52,783 bases of DNA from Bacteroidales bacterium (lineage in GTDB: Bacteria > Bacteroidota > Bacteroidia > Bacteroidales > UBA12077). The stretch is taken from the NCBI GenBank assembly GCA_013138975.1, contig WTBR01000092.1, positions 1 through 52,783 on the forward strand. The letters are read 5' to 3'. Under the pieces are notes generated by a model. The model did no database searches and was not told where the DNA came from. It saw nothing but the letters and a program-made list of their open reading frames with translations. Positions 18,374 through 25,935 of the stretch are shown in pieces. Position numbers and translations under genes: made by a program. Every line of letters begins with the position of its first letter. Within the stretch, counting starts at the first letter, position 1.

Positions 18374-19998
18374 TAATTTAATTGCTTTTTAACCCGTTTT
18401 AAATTTAATAAATTCATTGGATTACTTTCAAATCCAACGATACCATCATTTACAAATCGAATTACTTCATCGTAATATAAAGGAACAATAACAGCATCAT
18501 CTATAATTAATCTATTCATTTTATTATATATACTATATCTTATACTGTCATTTACTGCCAGCATTGCTTTTTCGTATAATTTATCATACTCAGCATTAAA
18601 GTAATGAGTATAATTGGGACCTGAAGGGCTAAAATTTTTACTATAAAACAAAGTTAAATAATTTTCAGCATCCGGATAATCTGCGATCCACGACCCCCTA
18701 AAAAAGTTTATTTTTGAATTGGCCACCATATCACGAAAAATTGCACCTGTACTTATTTCTATATTTATATCAATACCATATTGAGCTAATTCCTGTTGAA
18801 TATATTCGCATAGATCCAAATAATCGCTTGTGGTTGTTAATGTAATTGAAGGAAGCCCAACTCCATTAGGAAATCCTGCTTCAATTAATAATTTTCGGGT
18901 TTTATCGGGATTATATGTGTATCCTACAAACTCATCGGAAAATGATGGAAGACCCTTTGGTATAAAACCATTTATTGCAGGTGTACCTACGTTATTTCGC
19001 AAATACTTCATCATTTTTTTTCGATCGAAACCGTAATTTATTGCTTGTCTTATTTTCTTATTTAAAACTGGAGAAGCTTTAGTTTTTACTTTTGCAGTAT
19101 CTAATAAAAACCCTAAATATTCAGTATTTAAATAAGGTTGATTTATCATTTTTATTTGATCACAATATTTTGGATTTAGTTTGCCGTTTTTAGTAATCAA
19201 TTCGTCTTTATTTGCTGCATTTAGCCCTGATATAAAATCTATTTTCCCATTTAAAAATTCAAGAAATTCTGATTGCTTATCATTAATAAAAGTTATTGAT
19301 ATGGCATCCAAGTATGGAAGATTATTGCCTAAGCTATCTTTTTCAAAATAATTAGGATTTTTAACAAGGACTAATTTTTCATTTTCCTTCCAAATTTTAA
19401 ATTGAAAAGGCCCTGTACCAACCGGGTTATTTCTAAAATCTACACCAAATTCCTCTACAATTTCACGAGGTAAAACAGAGCAATACTGCATTGTAAGCAA
19501 ACCTAAAAATGCAGGAAATGGTCTTTTTAACTGAATTTGCAACACACTATCATTAAGTGCCTTTATTCCGTTCTCAGAAACATTATTAAATATCCAAGCG
19601 CCAGGAGAAGCTGTTTTTGGGTCAATTATTCGATTTAAACTATATTCAAAATCTTTAGCGTTTACTTTTCTTCCTTGTCCATTTTCAAATAATATATGAT
19701 TATGAAAACGCACATCATTTCTAATAAAGAATCTATATTCTTTTCCATAATCATTTATTTCCCATTTTTTTGCAATACATGCTTTTATGTTTAGCTGATT
19801 ATCCATTTGGACTAATCCATTATACAATTGATTTGTAGGCCAAATTAAAACCTGACTTTTTGCATATGCAGGATCTAAACTTGCAATTCCTTTTGATTCG
19901 TTATATCGGAAAACATTTTTATTGGATACATTAGTTTCGTTATAGCAAGAACTATAAAAAACCATTAAAAGAAAAGATAAAATAATTTTTATTCTCAT
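18373..19998 (-). CDS. Oligopeptide-type ABC substrate-binding lipoprotein (SBP_bac_5)
   Basis: I place the start at the ATG giving MRIKIILSFLLMVFYSSC, an ideal lipoprotein signal with Cys as the anchor; a TTG six codons upstream is less likely. The mature protein has the extracytoplasmic binding-protein family 5 signs: LDPAYAKSQVLIWPTNQLYNGLV, AKKWEINDYGKEYRFFIRNDVRFH, NPVGTGPFQF and the C-terminal GSWIADYPDAENYL lobe. Family members bind peptides, including murein tripeptide in MppA. No permease or ATPase gene adjoins. The coupled kinase gene downstream points to cell-wall peptide or amino-sugar recovery. Confidence 0.88.
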   Translation of the reverse strand: MRIKIILSFLLMVFYSSCYNETNVSNKNVFRYNESKGIASLDPAYAKSQVLIWPTNQLYNGLVQMDNQLNIKACIAKKWEINDYGKEYRFFIRNDVRFHNHILFENGQGRKVNAKDFEYSLNRIIDPKTASPGAWIFNNVSENGIKALNDSVLQIQLKRPFPAFLGLLTMQYCSVLPREIVEEFGVDFRNNPVGTGPFQFKIWKENEKLVLVKNPNYFEKDSLGNNLPYLDAISITFINDKQSEFLEFLNGKIDFISGLNAANKDELITKNGKLNPKYCDQIKMINQPYLNTEYLGFLLDTAKVKTKASPVLNKKIRQAINYGFDRKKMMKYLRNNVGTPAINGFIPKGLPSFSDEFVGYTYNPDKTRKLLIEAGFPNGVGLPSITLTTTSDYLDLCEYIQQELAQYGIDINIEISTGAIFRDMVANSKINFFRGSWIADYPDAENYLTLFYSKNFSPSGPNYTHYFNAEYDKLYEKAMLAVNDSIRYSIYNKMNRLIIDDAVIVPLYYDEVIRFVNDGIVGFESNPMNLLNLKRVKKQLN

Positions 19999-20092
19999 TG
20001 TATCGCTTTTAAACAAAAATAGATAAAAAATGAGTACTAAATTTCTTAAAAGGAATTAACGAAAAGATAAATATTTTGAATTTTGTGATAAT

Positions 20093-20143
20093 ATCAATAG
20101 ATCAAAACAATTTTATGTTATTAAATAGCTTTGATCTATTGAT
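20093..20143. repeat. 14-bp perfect inverted repeat
   Basis: ATCAATAGATCAAA (20093-20106) and its complement (20130-20143) enclose 23 bases. No T-run follows on either strand. It lies downstream of the acetolactate synthase-like gene and upstream of the binding-protein gene, so it may be an operator of the latter or a weak terminator of the former. Confidence 0.55.
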
Positions 20144-20257
20144 TAGTATTGTAATTGATGAAATTTTATGATTGTTAGAATTTTATAATTCCAGATGATT
20201 ATTATTCGTTTTCCTAATATATAAAAAGATAAAGTTTCTTATAGTTTAATACAATAT

Positions 20258-22021
20258 TTATTTTTTTACTTGGTTGATTCTACCTGCATAAGGAGCCATT
20301 TCATCCCGATCAACCATACACTCGAATAAAATAGGTTTTCCTTTTTTTATCAATTCATTAATAAAATCTCTATTAATTTCACCTGGCTTTTCAATCCTAT
20401 AAGCTTCAACACCTAAACTCTCAGCAAATTTCACAAAATCAATTGGTTTTTTAAATTCCGTTCCTACGCTTTCTCTTCCGTAAATAGCTTTAGTAGAATG
20501 ATATACAATTCCCAGCCTACTATCATTAAGGACGATAAAAAAAACAGGAACATCATACTCTGATGCAGTTTTAAGTTCATTCCCATTCATTATTGCAGCA
20601 CCATCTCCGGCAAAAGCTATTGTAACTTTTGAAGGATCACCTAAAGCTCCTCCTATTGCAGCTGAGAAAGCATAGCCCATAGAAGAGAATCCCAAAGAAC
20701 TGTAGAAATTCCAACCTTTTCGAAATTTCATGTAATGATTAAGCCAAAAGATACACGATCCGTTATCATTAAAAATATTTACAATATGATCACAAAAAGC
20801 ATCATATACATCTTTTAATAGTCGAGGAGTTTTAATTGGCACTTTATCCGAAGTATATAATTCCGGATTTATAGTATTTGCAAAATTATTTCTATACTTT
20901 TTTATTATAGGCAATGAATTCAAATGCTCAAAATCCAGTTCGGATTTTTTTATTCTATCATTTAAATAATTTAAAGTTGTTTTAATATCACCATGTACTC
21001 CATATGTATTGGCAAATAACCTTCCAATTATATATGGATCTATATCAATTTGGATAATCCGATAGGTTTTAGGAATAAGTTTAGACCATGTATCTGAAGA
21101 ATATTCATTAAATGATGTTCCTAATGCTATAATGGTTTCAATAGGCTCTTGTTTTAAATATTCATCCGGTATTATATTTGAACCTGCACCAAAACTACCT
21201 AAAAATAATTCTGATTCATTATTAAAGCCTGATTTACCTTTTGGAGTAACAATTACAGGAATTTTAAGCAAATTAGCGAATACTTCTAGTTCATCCTGAG
21301 CTTTTGATAGTTTTACGCCATTCCCAGCAACAATTACAGCATTGTGTGATTTTTTGAGTACGTCAAGCACAAAATCAGTAGATTCTGCATCAAAAAATTT
21401 ATTATTTGAATGTCGAAGATATTTAAAATTATGTGTAACTTCTTGAGAAAAGATATCGGATTCAATATTTAAAAAAACAGGACCTTTTTTTCCTCTATAT
21501 AAATAACGGATTGCTTCTCGGAAATACTGTAAAAAGGTATCTTTATTATGAATATCAGCATGGAATCGAACTGCTTCTTTGAATGAAGATGCAACATCCA
21601 TACCAAAAGATGCCGTATCCTGAATAGCACCAATTAAGGCTTTAGAATGTGGAACTGCACCTGAAATAAGGAGTATTGGAATTCCATCTGCAAAAGACGA
21701 AATTATTCCTGTAAATGCATTTGTTAAGCTTGGGCCGGCAGTAGTTAAAACAACACCAAATTTTCCACTGGCTTTTGCATATCCATCTGCCATGAATGCA
21801 GCTCCCCCTTCATGTTGACAATGAATAAATTGGATTTCCGGAAAGTTGTGTAATTCTTCTCCCATTCCAACAGTATATCCTCCATGCATTCCGAATATAA
21901 AATTAACTTTCTCCTTTTTTAAAAAAGATAAAATAACAGTCGCCACTTTTTCTGTGGTTTCTTCGTTAGTTATTCTAATTTCTAAATTATCTAACTTGGG
22001 TTGAAATGTAGATATTAACAT
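20258..22021 (-). CDS. Thiamine pyrophosphate enzyme, probable catabolic acetolactate synthase
   Basis: All three TPP-enzyme domains are present in 587 residues: the pyrimidine-binding domain with catalytic Glu in FIHCQHEGGAAFMADGYA (about 83-100), the central domain, and the PP domain with GDGAAIMNGNEL...VLNDSRLG. The chain starts about 18 residues earlier than typical family members. Sequence alone fits acetolactate synthase, oxalyl-CoA decarboxylase-like or other POX-family enzymes, but the decarboxylase gene three bases upstream makes pyruvate-to-acetolactate the best call. The pair would convert two pyruvate to acetoin, an overflow route that spares acid. No regulatory ilvN subunit gene is nearby, which suits a catabolic AlsS-type role. 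Confidence 0.82.
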   Translation of the reverse strand: MLISTFQPKLDNLEIRITNEETTEKVATVILSFLKKEKVNFIFGMHGGYTVGMGEELHNFPEIQFIHCQHEGGAAFMADGYAKASGKFGVVLTTAGPSLTNAFTGIISSFADGIPILLISGAVPHSKALIGAIQDTASFGMDVASSFKEAVRFHADIHNKDTFLQYFREAIRYLYRGKKGPVFLNIESDIFSQEVTHNFKYLRHSNNKFFDAESTDFVLDVLKKSHNAVIVAGNGVKLSKAQDELEVFANLLKIPVIVTPKGKSGFNNESELFLGSFGAGSNIIPDEYLKQEPIETIIALGTSFNEYSSDTWSKLIPKTYRIIQIDIDPYIIGRLFANTYGVHGDIKTTLNYLNDRIKKSELDFEHLNSLPIIKKYRNNFANTINPELYTSDKVPIKTPRLLKDVYDAFCDHIVNIFNDNGSCIFWLNHYMKFRKGWNFYSSLGFSSMGYAFSAAIGGALGDPSKVTIAFAGDGAAIMNGNELKTASEYDVPVFFIVLNDSRLGIVYHSTKAIYGRESVGTEFKKPIDFVKFAESLGVEAYRIEKPGEINRDFINELIKKGKPILFECMVDRDEMAPYAGRINQVKK

Positions 22022-22024
22022 AAG

Positions 22025-22768
22025 CTATAATTTTTCTATTTTTTGCAGCAGATCATTTTTTGATTCGCTTAAATCTATATTGTCGTAAATTTCTGAATCT
22101 TCAAGTTTTACATGAAAGTCACGTGCAATTGCATATTCAATTCTACCTGTTACCATTTCAAAATCTAACAAATGTCCACCTACTTTTCTTTCTTTATCAA
22201 TAAAATGGAAATGATAACCGGGCACACCTATTCTTTCAATAAAAGACGGACTTTTAAAACCTAAAACTGTACCTTGTATATTTGTAAAATTAAATTTTAC
22301 AGCATCCTTGATTAGATCTTCGATAAGTTTGAATGGTTTAGATTGCTTTGCAATACTTCTTGTAGTTATATACTTAAATTCACCAATTATTTTAATTGGA
22401 TAGAATATATTTTGAGTTGATAATAAACTATTTATTTTCTCAATTAACTGAGAATATTTTATAGGAGTACATATATTAAAAGAGTAATCTTTCTTGAAAT
22501 GTGTTACTACAGAAATTGGGCTTCTTTCGAGATCATCTACTTCATAAGCTTTCCCATCCGTTCTAACAGTGTATGGTTTACCATCAACAATAATCATTTC
22601 TCCATCAAGACAATTCATCGTCCCAATTCCAAAATCACCATGTTTTAAAATCTCTTTGATAGTAGTGTTACCTTCAAAAACATTACTTAATAATGCATCA
22701 GAAGTGGAAAAATGAAATATAGTATTTGGCTTAAATAACTTCCTTAAGCCATATTTTCGCTTCATCAT
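22025..22768 (-). CDS. alsD: Alpha-acetolactate decarboxylase
   Basis: This enzyme converts 2-acetolactate to (R)-acetoin. The 247-residue protein shows the family hallmarks: FHFSTSDALLSNVFEG, KHGDFGIGTMNCLDGEM, YTVRTDGKAYEV, and the zinc-site histidines in YHFHFIDKERKVGGHLLDF, all in expected order. Glu and Arg of the active site are likewise in place. The start overlaps the end of the STAS-like gene by 38 bases, because the next methionine lies inside the domain; the synthase gene follows after three bases. The three genes therefore form one tight unit. Confidence 0.92.
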   Translation of the reverse strand: MMKRKYGLRKLFKPNTIFHFSTSDALLSNVFEGNTTIKEILKHGDFGIGTMNCLDGEMIIVDGKPYTVRTDGKAYEVDDLERSPISVVTHFKKDYSFNICTPIKYSQLIEKINSLLSTQNIFYPIKIIGEFKYITTRSIAKQSKPFKLIEDLIKDAVKFNFTNIQGTVLGFKSPSFIERIGVPGYHFHFIDKERKVGGHLLDFEMVTGRIEYAIARDFHVKLEDSEIYDNIDLSESKNDLLQKIEKL

Positions 22769-23147
22769 AAGCTATAAACTTTTGTAAGGTTATTTTTTTT
22801 GAATAATCATCGCTTATAGTAGTTTTCACCGAAAAATTTGCAAAAATATCTTCCGTTACTAAAAAGGCTATTGTTCTTAATCCTGCATTATAAGCTTCAG
22901 GAAACCAAATATCCCTAACCCAACGTTGAGTTTCAGGAGAAGCACTTTTAAAACCCTTTAAATCTGAGAGATATGCGCTGGCTTTTGTGCTTTTAATCAT
23001 CTCTGTTAATTTGTTTTTAACAAATTTTATTTTTGCGTCTTCACCAAAATCCTTCCATACCTCTTCAATATAATTCTTTTCGGATAAGTACTTAATACTA
23101 ATGAATTCATTCTCTAAATTAGCCGGTAAGTCAATAATTTCTTTCAT
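22731..23147 (-). CDS. STAS/SpoIIAA-like protein, copy 1
   Basis: A soluble 138-residue protein with the alpha/beta pattern of STAS/SEC14-like proteins of Bacteroidota: ISIKYLSEKNYIEEVWKDFG, a helix, AYLSDLKGFKSASPETQRW, AGLRTIAFLVTEDIFANFS and C-terminal DEAKIWLKEV. Such small proteins are regulatory or lipid-binding; a phosphorylatable serine cannot be assigned. It is the first gene of the acetoin unit and overlaps the decarboxylase gene by 38 bases, so translation is coupled. An equally long paralogue, about three quarters identical by eye, lies at 24906-25322, and a third remnant at 25766-25807. Confidence 0.8.
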   Translation of the reverse strand: MKEIIDLPANLENEFISIKYLSEKNYIEEVWKDFGEDAKIKFVKNKLTEMIKSTKASAYLSDLKGFKSASPETQRWVRDIWFPEAYNAGLRTIAFLVTEDIFANFSVKTTISDDYSKKITLQKFIAYDEAKIWLKEVI

Positions 23148-23590
23148 GGCTTACAGTTTTTAAAAAAAAATCTTTTGTAAAATTGTTTTTATCCTCATCG
23201 ACAATAATAATTTAATGCTCGCAATATACATATAAAAAATGAAATTGATAAGTTACTTTAAATCCGTAAATAAATAATTTGGATTAAAAATTAGACTTTT
23301 TTAAGTTTATTTGCCGAATATTATGCTTTTTTTAGATGAAATTTTACTGTTTATTGATTTTTCCGGAAATTTTTACACTTAATTCTATTGTCAATAAAAT
23401 ATATACATAAACGTTTTTTTATACAATACACAATCTGCATATCATTTTGAATATGATGTATTTGGCTATTAATTGTAGTTATTCTAATTATGCTAAAAAT
23501 TTGTTTCTACTATTTTAAAAGAAGATAATAATCTTTGGTTAAAAATAGCTTTAATACATTTTGCCTTCCTTAGTCTTATGCATTTTGACG
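22731..23590 (-). repeat. Duplicated unit, copy A (STAS gene, leader, transposase 3' end)
   Basis: The STAS gene plus about 440 bases upstream resemble 24906-25763 throughout. Shared stretches include TCTTTTGTAAAAT, AATATGCTTTTTTTAGAT-like, ACTGTTTATTGATTTTT and AAAAATAGCTTTAATA. The last part is the 3' end of the transposase remnant, so the insertion was already in place when the unit was duplicated. Confidence 0.75.
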
Positions 23591-24785
23591 GGACAATCAT
23601 AAATCTAAATATCATTTTCTTTAATCTGAAATTTGGTTTTATAAAATCCAGTCTCTTACTTATGAAACTTGTTAAAAAGTGGTACGTGTTTCGACAAATT
23701 GCCATCATAATTAATAATACAGTGTTTTCATGAAGAAATGAAAAAGAAATTTTTTTCCAGAAAATCATTATTCATTTCATCAAATAAGCGTTTACTATCG
23801 CCTCTTTTATTATAAAATTGTATAATTTCCAAATTCGATTTTTTCTATTATTGGTCATTATTGCCCTATATTTAAAAGTATCACCTGTAAACATATCAAT
23901 TTGACCATCATCCTTTTTCTCTCTACAAATTACATAACGATAGGTTTTGTCCCTTCAAAACGGTGCATATTCAATAGATGCTACTTGGTATTTCTTAAAA
24001 CCTATTTCTACCTCTTCCCAATTCTTAATTTGTTTGATTTTATCATACAAATTCGCACAACGTTGATCTCGAATAAAAAAATACTCGCTTTTGAATTCAA
24101 ATACATGTATCACTTCTTTATCAAAAGAACCACAATTCATACGACTATATTTTAATATTACCCCATGCTCCTTTAATATTCATATGCTTGCTTTAAGGCA
24201 TCTTTTTGCTTATATTTTAATTGCTATTGCCATTCCTGTTTTCAATATAAACAGGATGATTATTTATGCTTGCAATTTCCTGGAAATATCCATCTGCTTT
24301 TTTATAACAGCGCTTGGAATCGTATTTATCAGTAGGTATAAACTGATTATTACAATCAAAAATATTGCTATTTTCTTTTGTATTTAGCAGTTTGCATTGA
24401 ATTAGAAGCTTTACCAATAACTTATTCATGTTCTCATTCATATTGAATTCTTGTTCAATATGAATTGATGAAATATAAGTTTCTTTTTCTGTATCTAACT
24501 CTTTTTGCTTTCGTAACAAGGTATCTGCCAAACAAATGTCAAAGTCTATTATTTATTATTAATTCAGCATAGAGATTTTCTGTAATATCTTCAGCGCACT
24601 CTCCCCCACAAGCGATTAGAAGAAAATATGAACGAATGTGATCGCTTTTAAGAATAAACGGTTTTCACCTCTATCACCAGTTTTCGAATCAATTGTTTGA
24701 TATAATGAGTTTTTGCTAATATACTATCTGAAAAATTTATTCCGCCAAAAGAGTTGGCATTTTCCTTAGGATATGTAATTTTCAA
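23493..24785 (-). pseudogene. Degraded IS1380-family transposase
   Basis: Fragments in all minus-strand frames line up as one transposase of about 430 residues. In order they are TYPKENANSFGGINFSDS (start, now TTG), a frameshifted middle with YFLLIACGGECAEDITENLY, ADTLLRKQKELDTEKETY, NSNIFDCNNQFIPTDKYDSK, MNCGSFDKEVIHVFEF, YRYVICREKKDDGQIDMFTG and the end SFLHENTVLLIMMAICRN to KIVETNF. The order and the FIPTDKYDSKR motif recall IS1380-type DDE transposases; the family name is from memory, not a search. Several stops and frameshifts make it inactive. It fills the space between two STAS copies, and its 3' end is repeated at 25691-25760. Confidence 0.75.
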
Positions 24786-24786
24786 A

Positions 24787-24830
24787 CGTTAACATGATTT
24801 TCACCCAATTGGGTGAAAATCATGTTAACG
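24787..24830. repeat. 44-bp perfect palindrome before the transposase remnant
   Basis: Each half is CGTTAACATGATTTTCACCC plus AA and its exact complement, with no loop. It sits one base before the inferred first codon of the dead transposase. It could be the transposase operator or an insertion-element end joined head to head. It has not decayed although the neighbouring gene has. Confidence 0.8.
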
Positions 24831-24905
24831 GAAAAGCTTTGTAAGTACTTTTTTTTCTGAGCTTGCGAATTTTATTATTTTCTTGCTGCAGATATAAAAT
24901 TAGAT

Positions 24906-25322
24906 TTAGATAACTTCTTTAAACCATTTTTCTGCCTCTTCAGTAGTTTTAAACTTTTCTAAGGTTATTTTTTTTGAATAATCACCGTTTATAGCAGTGT
25001 TTACAGAAAAATTTGCAAAAATATCTTCCGTTACTAACATGGCTAGTGTTCTTAATCCTGCATTATAAACTTCAGGAAACCAAACATCCCTAACCCAACG
25101 TTGAACTTCAGGAGAAGCACCTTTAAAACCAGTTAAATCTGAGACATATGCGCTAGTTTTTGTACTTTTAAACATCTCTGTTAATTTGTTTTTAGCAAGT
25201 TTTATTTTATCGTCTTCACCAAAATCTTTCCATGCCTCTAAAATATAATTCTTTCCGGATATGTACTTAATACTAATAAATTCATTCTCAAAATGAGTTG
25301 GTAAGTCAATAGTTTCTTTCAT
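24906..25322 (-). CDS. STAS/SpoIIAA-like protein, copy 2
   Basis: I start this gene at the ATG giving MKETIDLPTHFENEF, which produces 138 residues, exactly the length of the copy at 22731-23147; the frame stays open 29 codons further upstream, but that part is the duplicated leader. It keeps the STAS-like core (AYVSDLTGFKGASPEVQRW, AGLRTLAMLVTEDIFANFS) and all positions look intact, so it is probably functional. Unlike copy 1 it has no acetoin genes after it: the transposase remnant lies downstream. It probably arose by tandem duplication of the STAS-leader-insertion unit. Confidence 0.78.
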   Translation of the reverse strand: MKETIDLPTHFENEFISIKYISGKNYILEAWKDFGEDDKIKLAKNKLTEMFKSTKTSAYVSDLTGFKGASPEVQRWVRDVWFPEVYNAGLRTLAMLVTEDIFANFSVNTAINGDYSKKITLEKFKTTEEAEKWFKEVI

Positions 25323-25763
25323 GTTTACGTTTTTTTTTAAAAATAAATAAATTTTAAAATCTTTTGTAAAATAGTTTTTATCTTCATGGATAATTACAAT
25401 TTTATGCATGCAATATACAAATAAAAAAATTGAAACTGATAAATTATCTTAAAATCGTTGCTAAATTTAGATTAGAAATTAAACTTTTTTTTTAGTTTAT
25501 ATTGATGAATAATATGCTTTTTTTAGATCTAATCTTACTGTTTATTGATTTTTTTCGAAAATTTTTATACTTAATTCAATGACCAATCGGATATATAAAC
25601 TTTTTTTATACAATACGTGATTTGTATAATATTATTAATATTAAGTGTTTGAGGTTAACTATTAATTGTAATTATCCTAAATTATGCTTAGAATTTGTTT
25701 CTACAATTCTACGAGAAGGGTTAATCTTTGATTAAAAATAGCTTTAATATATTTTGCCTAAGG
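24906..25763 (-). repeat. Duplicated unit, copy B
   Basis: STAS copy 2, its leader and about 70 bases of transposase 3' end (25691-25760). The homology to copy A ends within ATTTTGCCT; the rest of this second insertion element has been deleted and joined directly to the third STAS remnant. Confidence 0.75.
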
Positions 25764-25765
25764 AA

Positions 25766-25807
25766 TTAATTCTCAAAATGAGTAGGTAAGTCAATAGTTC
25801 CTTGCAT
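25766..25807 (-). pseudogene. Third STAS copy, reduced to 13 codons
   Basis: On the minus strand ATG starts MQGTIDLPTHFEN and runs straight into TAA. The peptide is the N-terminus of the STAS-like proteins (MKETIDLPTHFEN in copy 2). The remainder of the gene is gone. Confidence 0.75.
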
Positions 25808-25935
25808 GGTTATGATTTTTTGTAAAAAAAACAAGCAATTTTTAAAATCTTTTGTAAAATTGTTTTTATCTTCATCGACAATTACAATTTAATGCATGAA
25901 ATATACAAATAAAAAAAATGAAGCTAAAAAATTAG
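25766..25935 (-). repeat. Duplicated unit, copy C, running into the hybrid kinase gene
   Basis: After the STAS remnant the leader sequence is repeated again (AAAATCTTTTGTAAAATTG, TTTTTATCTTCATCGACAAT, ATATACAAATAAAAAAA). Similarity continues to about 25935, forty bases into the kinase open frame at 25896, so the kinase start codon is repeat-derived. Confidence 0.7.

Noticed and set aside
23901..24387. Overlapping plus-strand frames of 84 and 98 codons
   Set aside because: They lie opposite the degraded transposase, whose fragments explain the sequence; no ribosome binding site or coherent domain.
25323..25409. Extension of STAS copy 2 by 29 codons upstream
   Set aside because: The extra codons fall in the duplicated untranslated leader; copy 1 starts at the equivalent ATG and has the same length.
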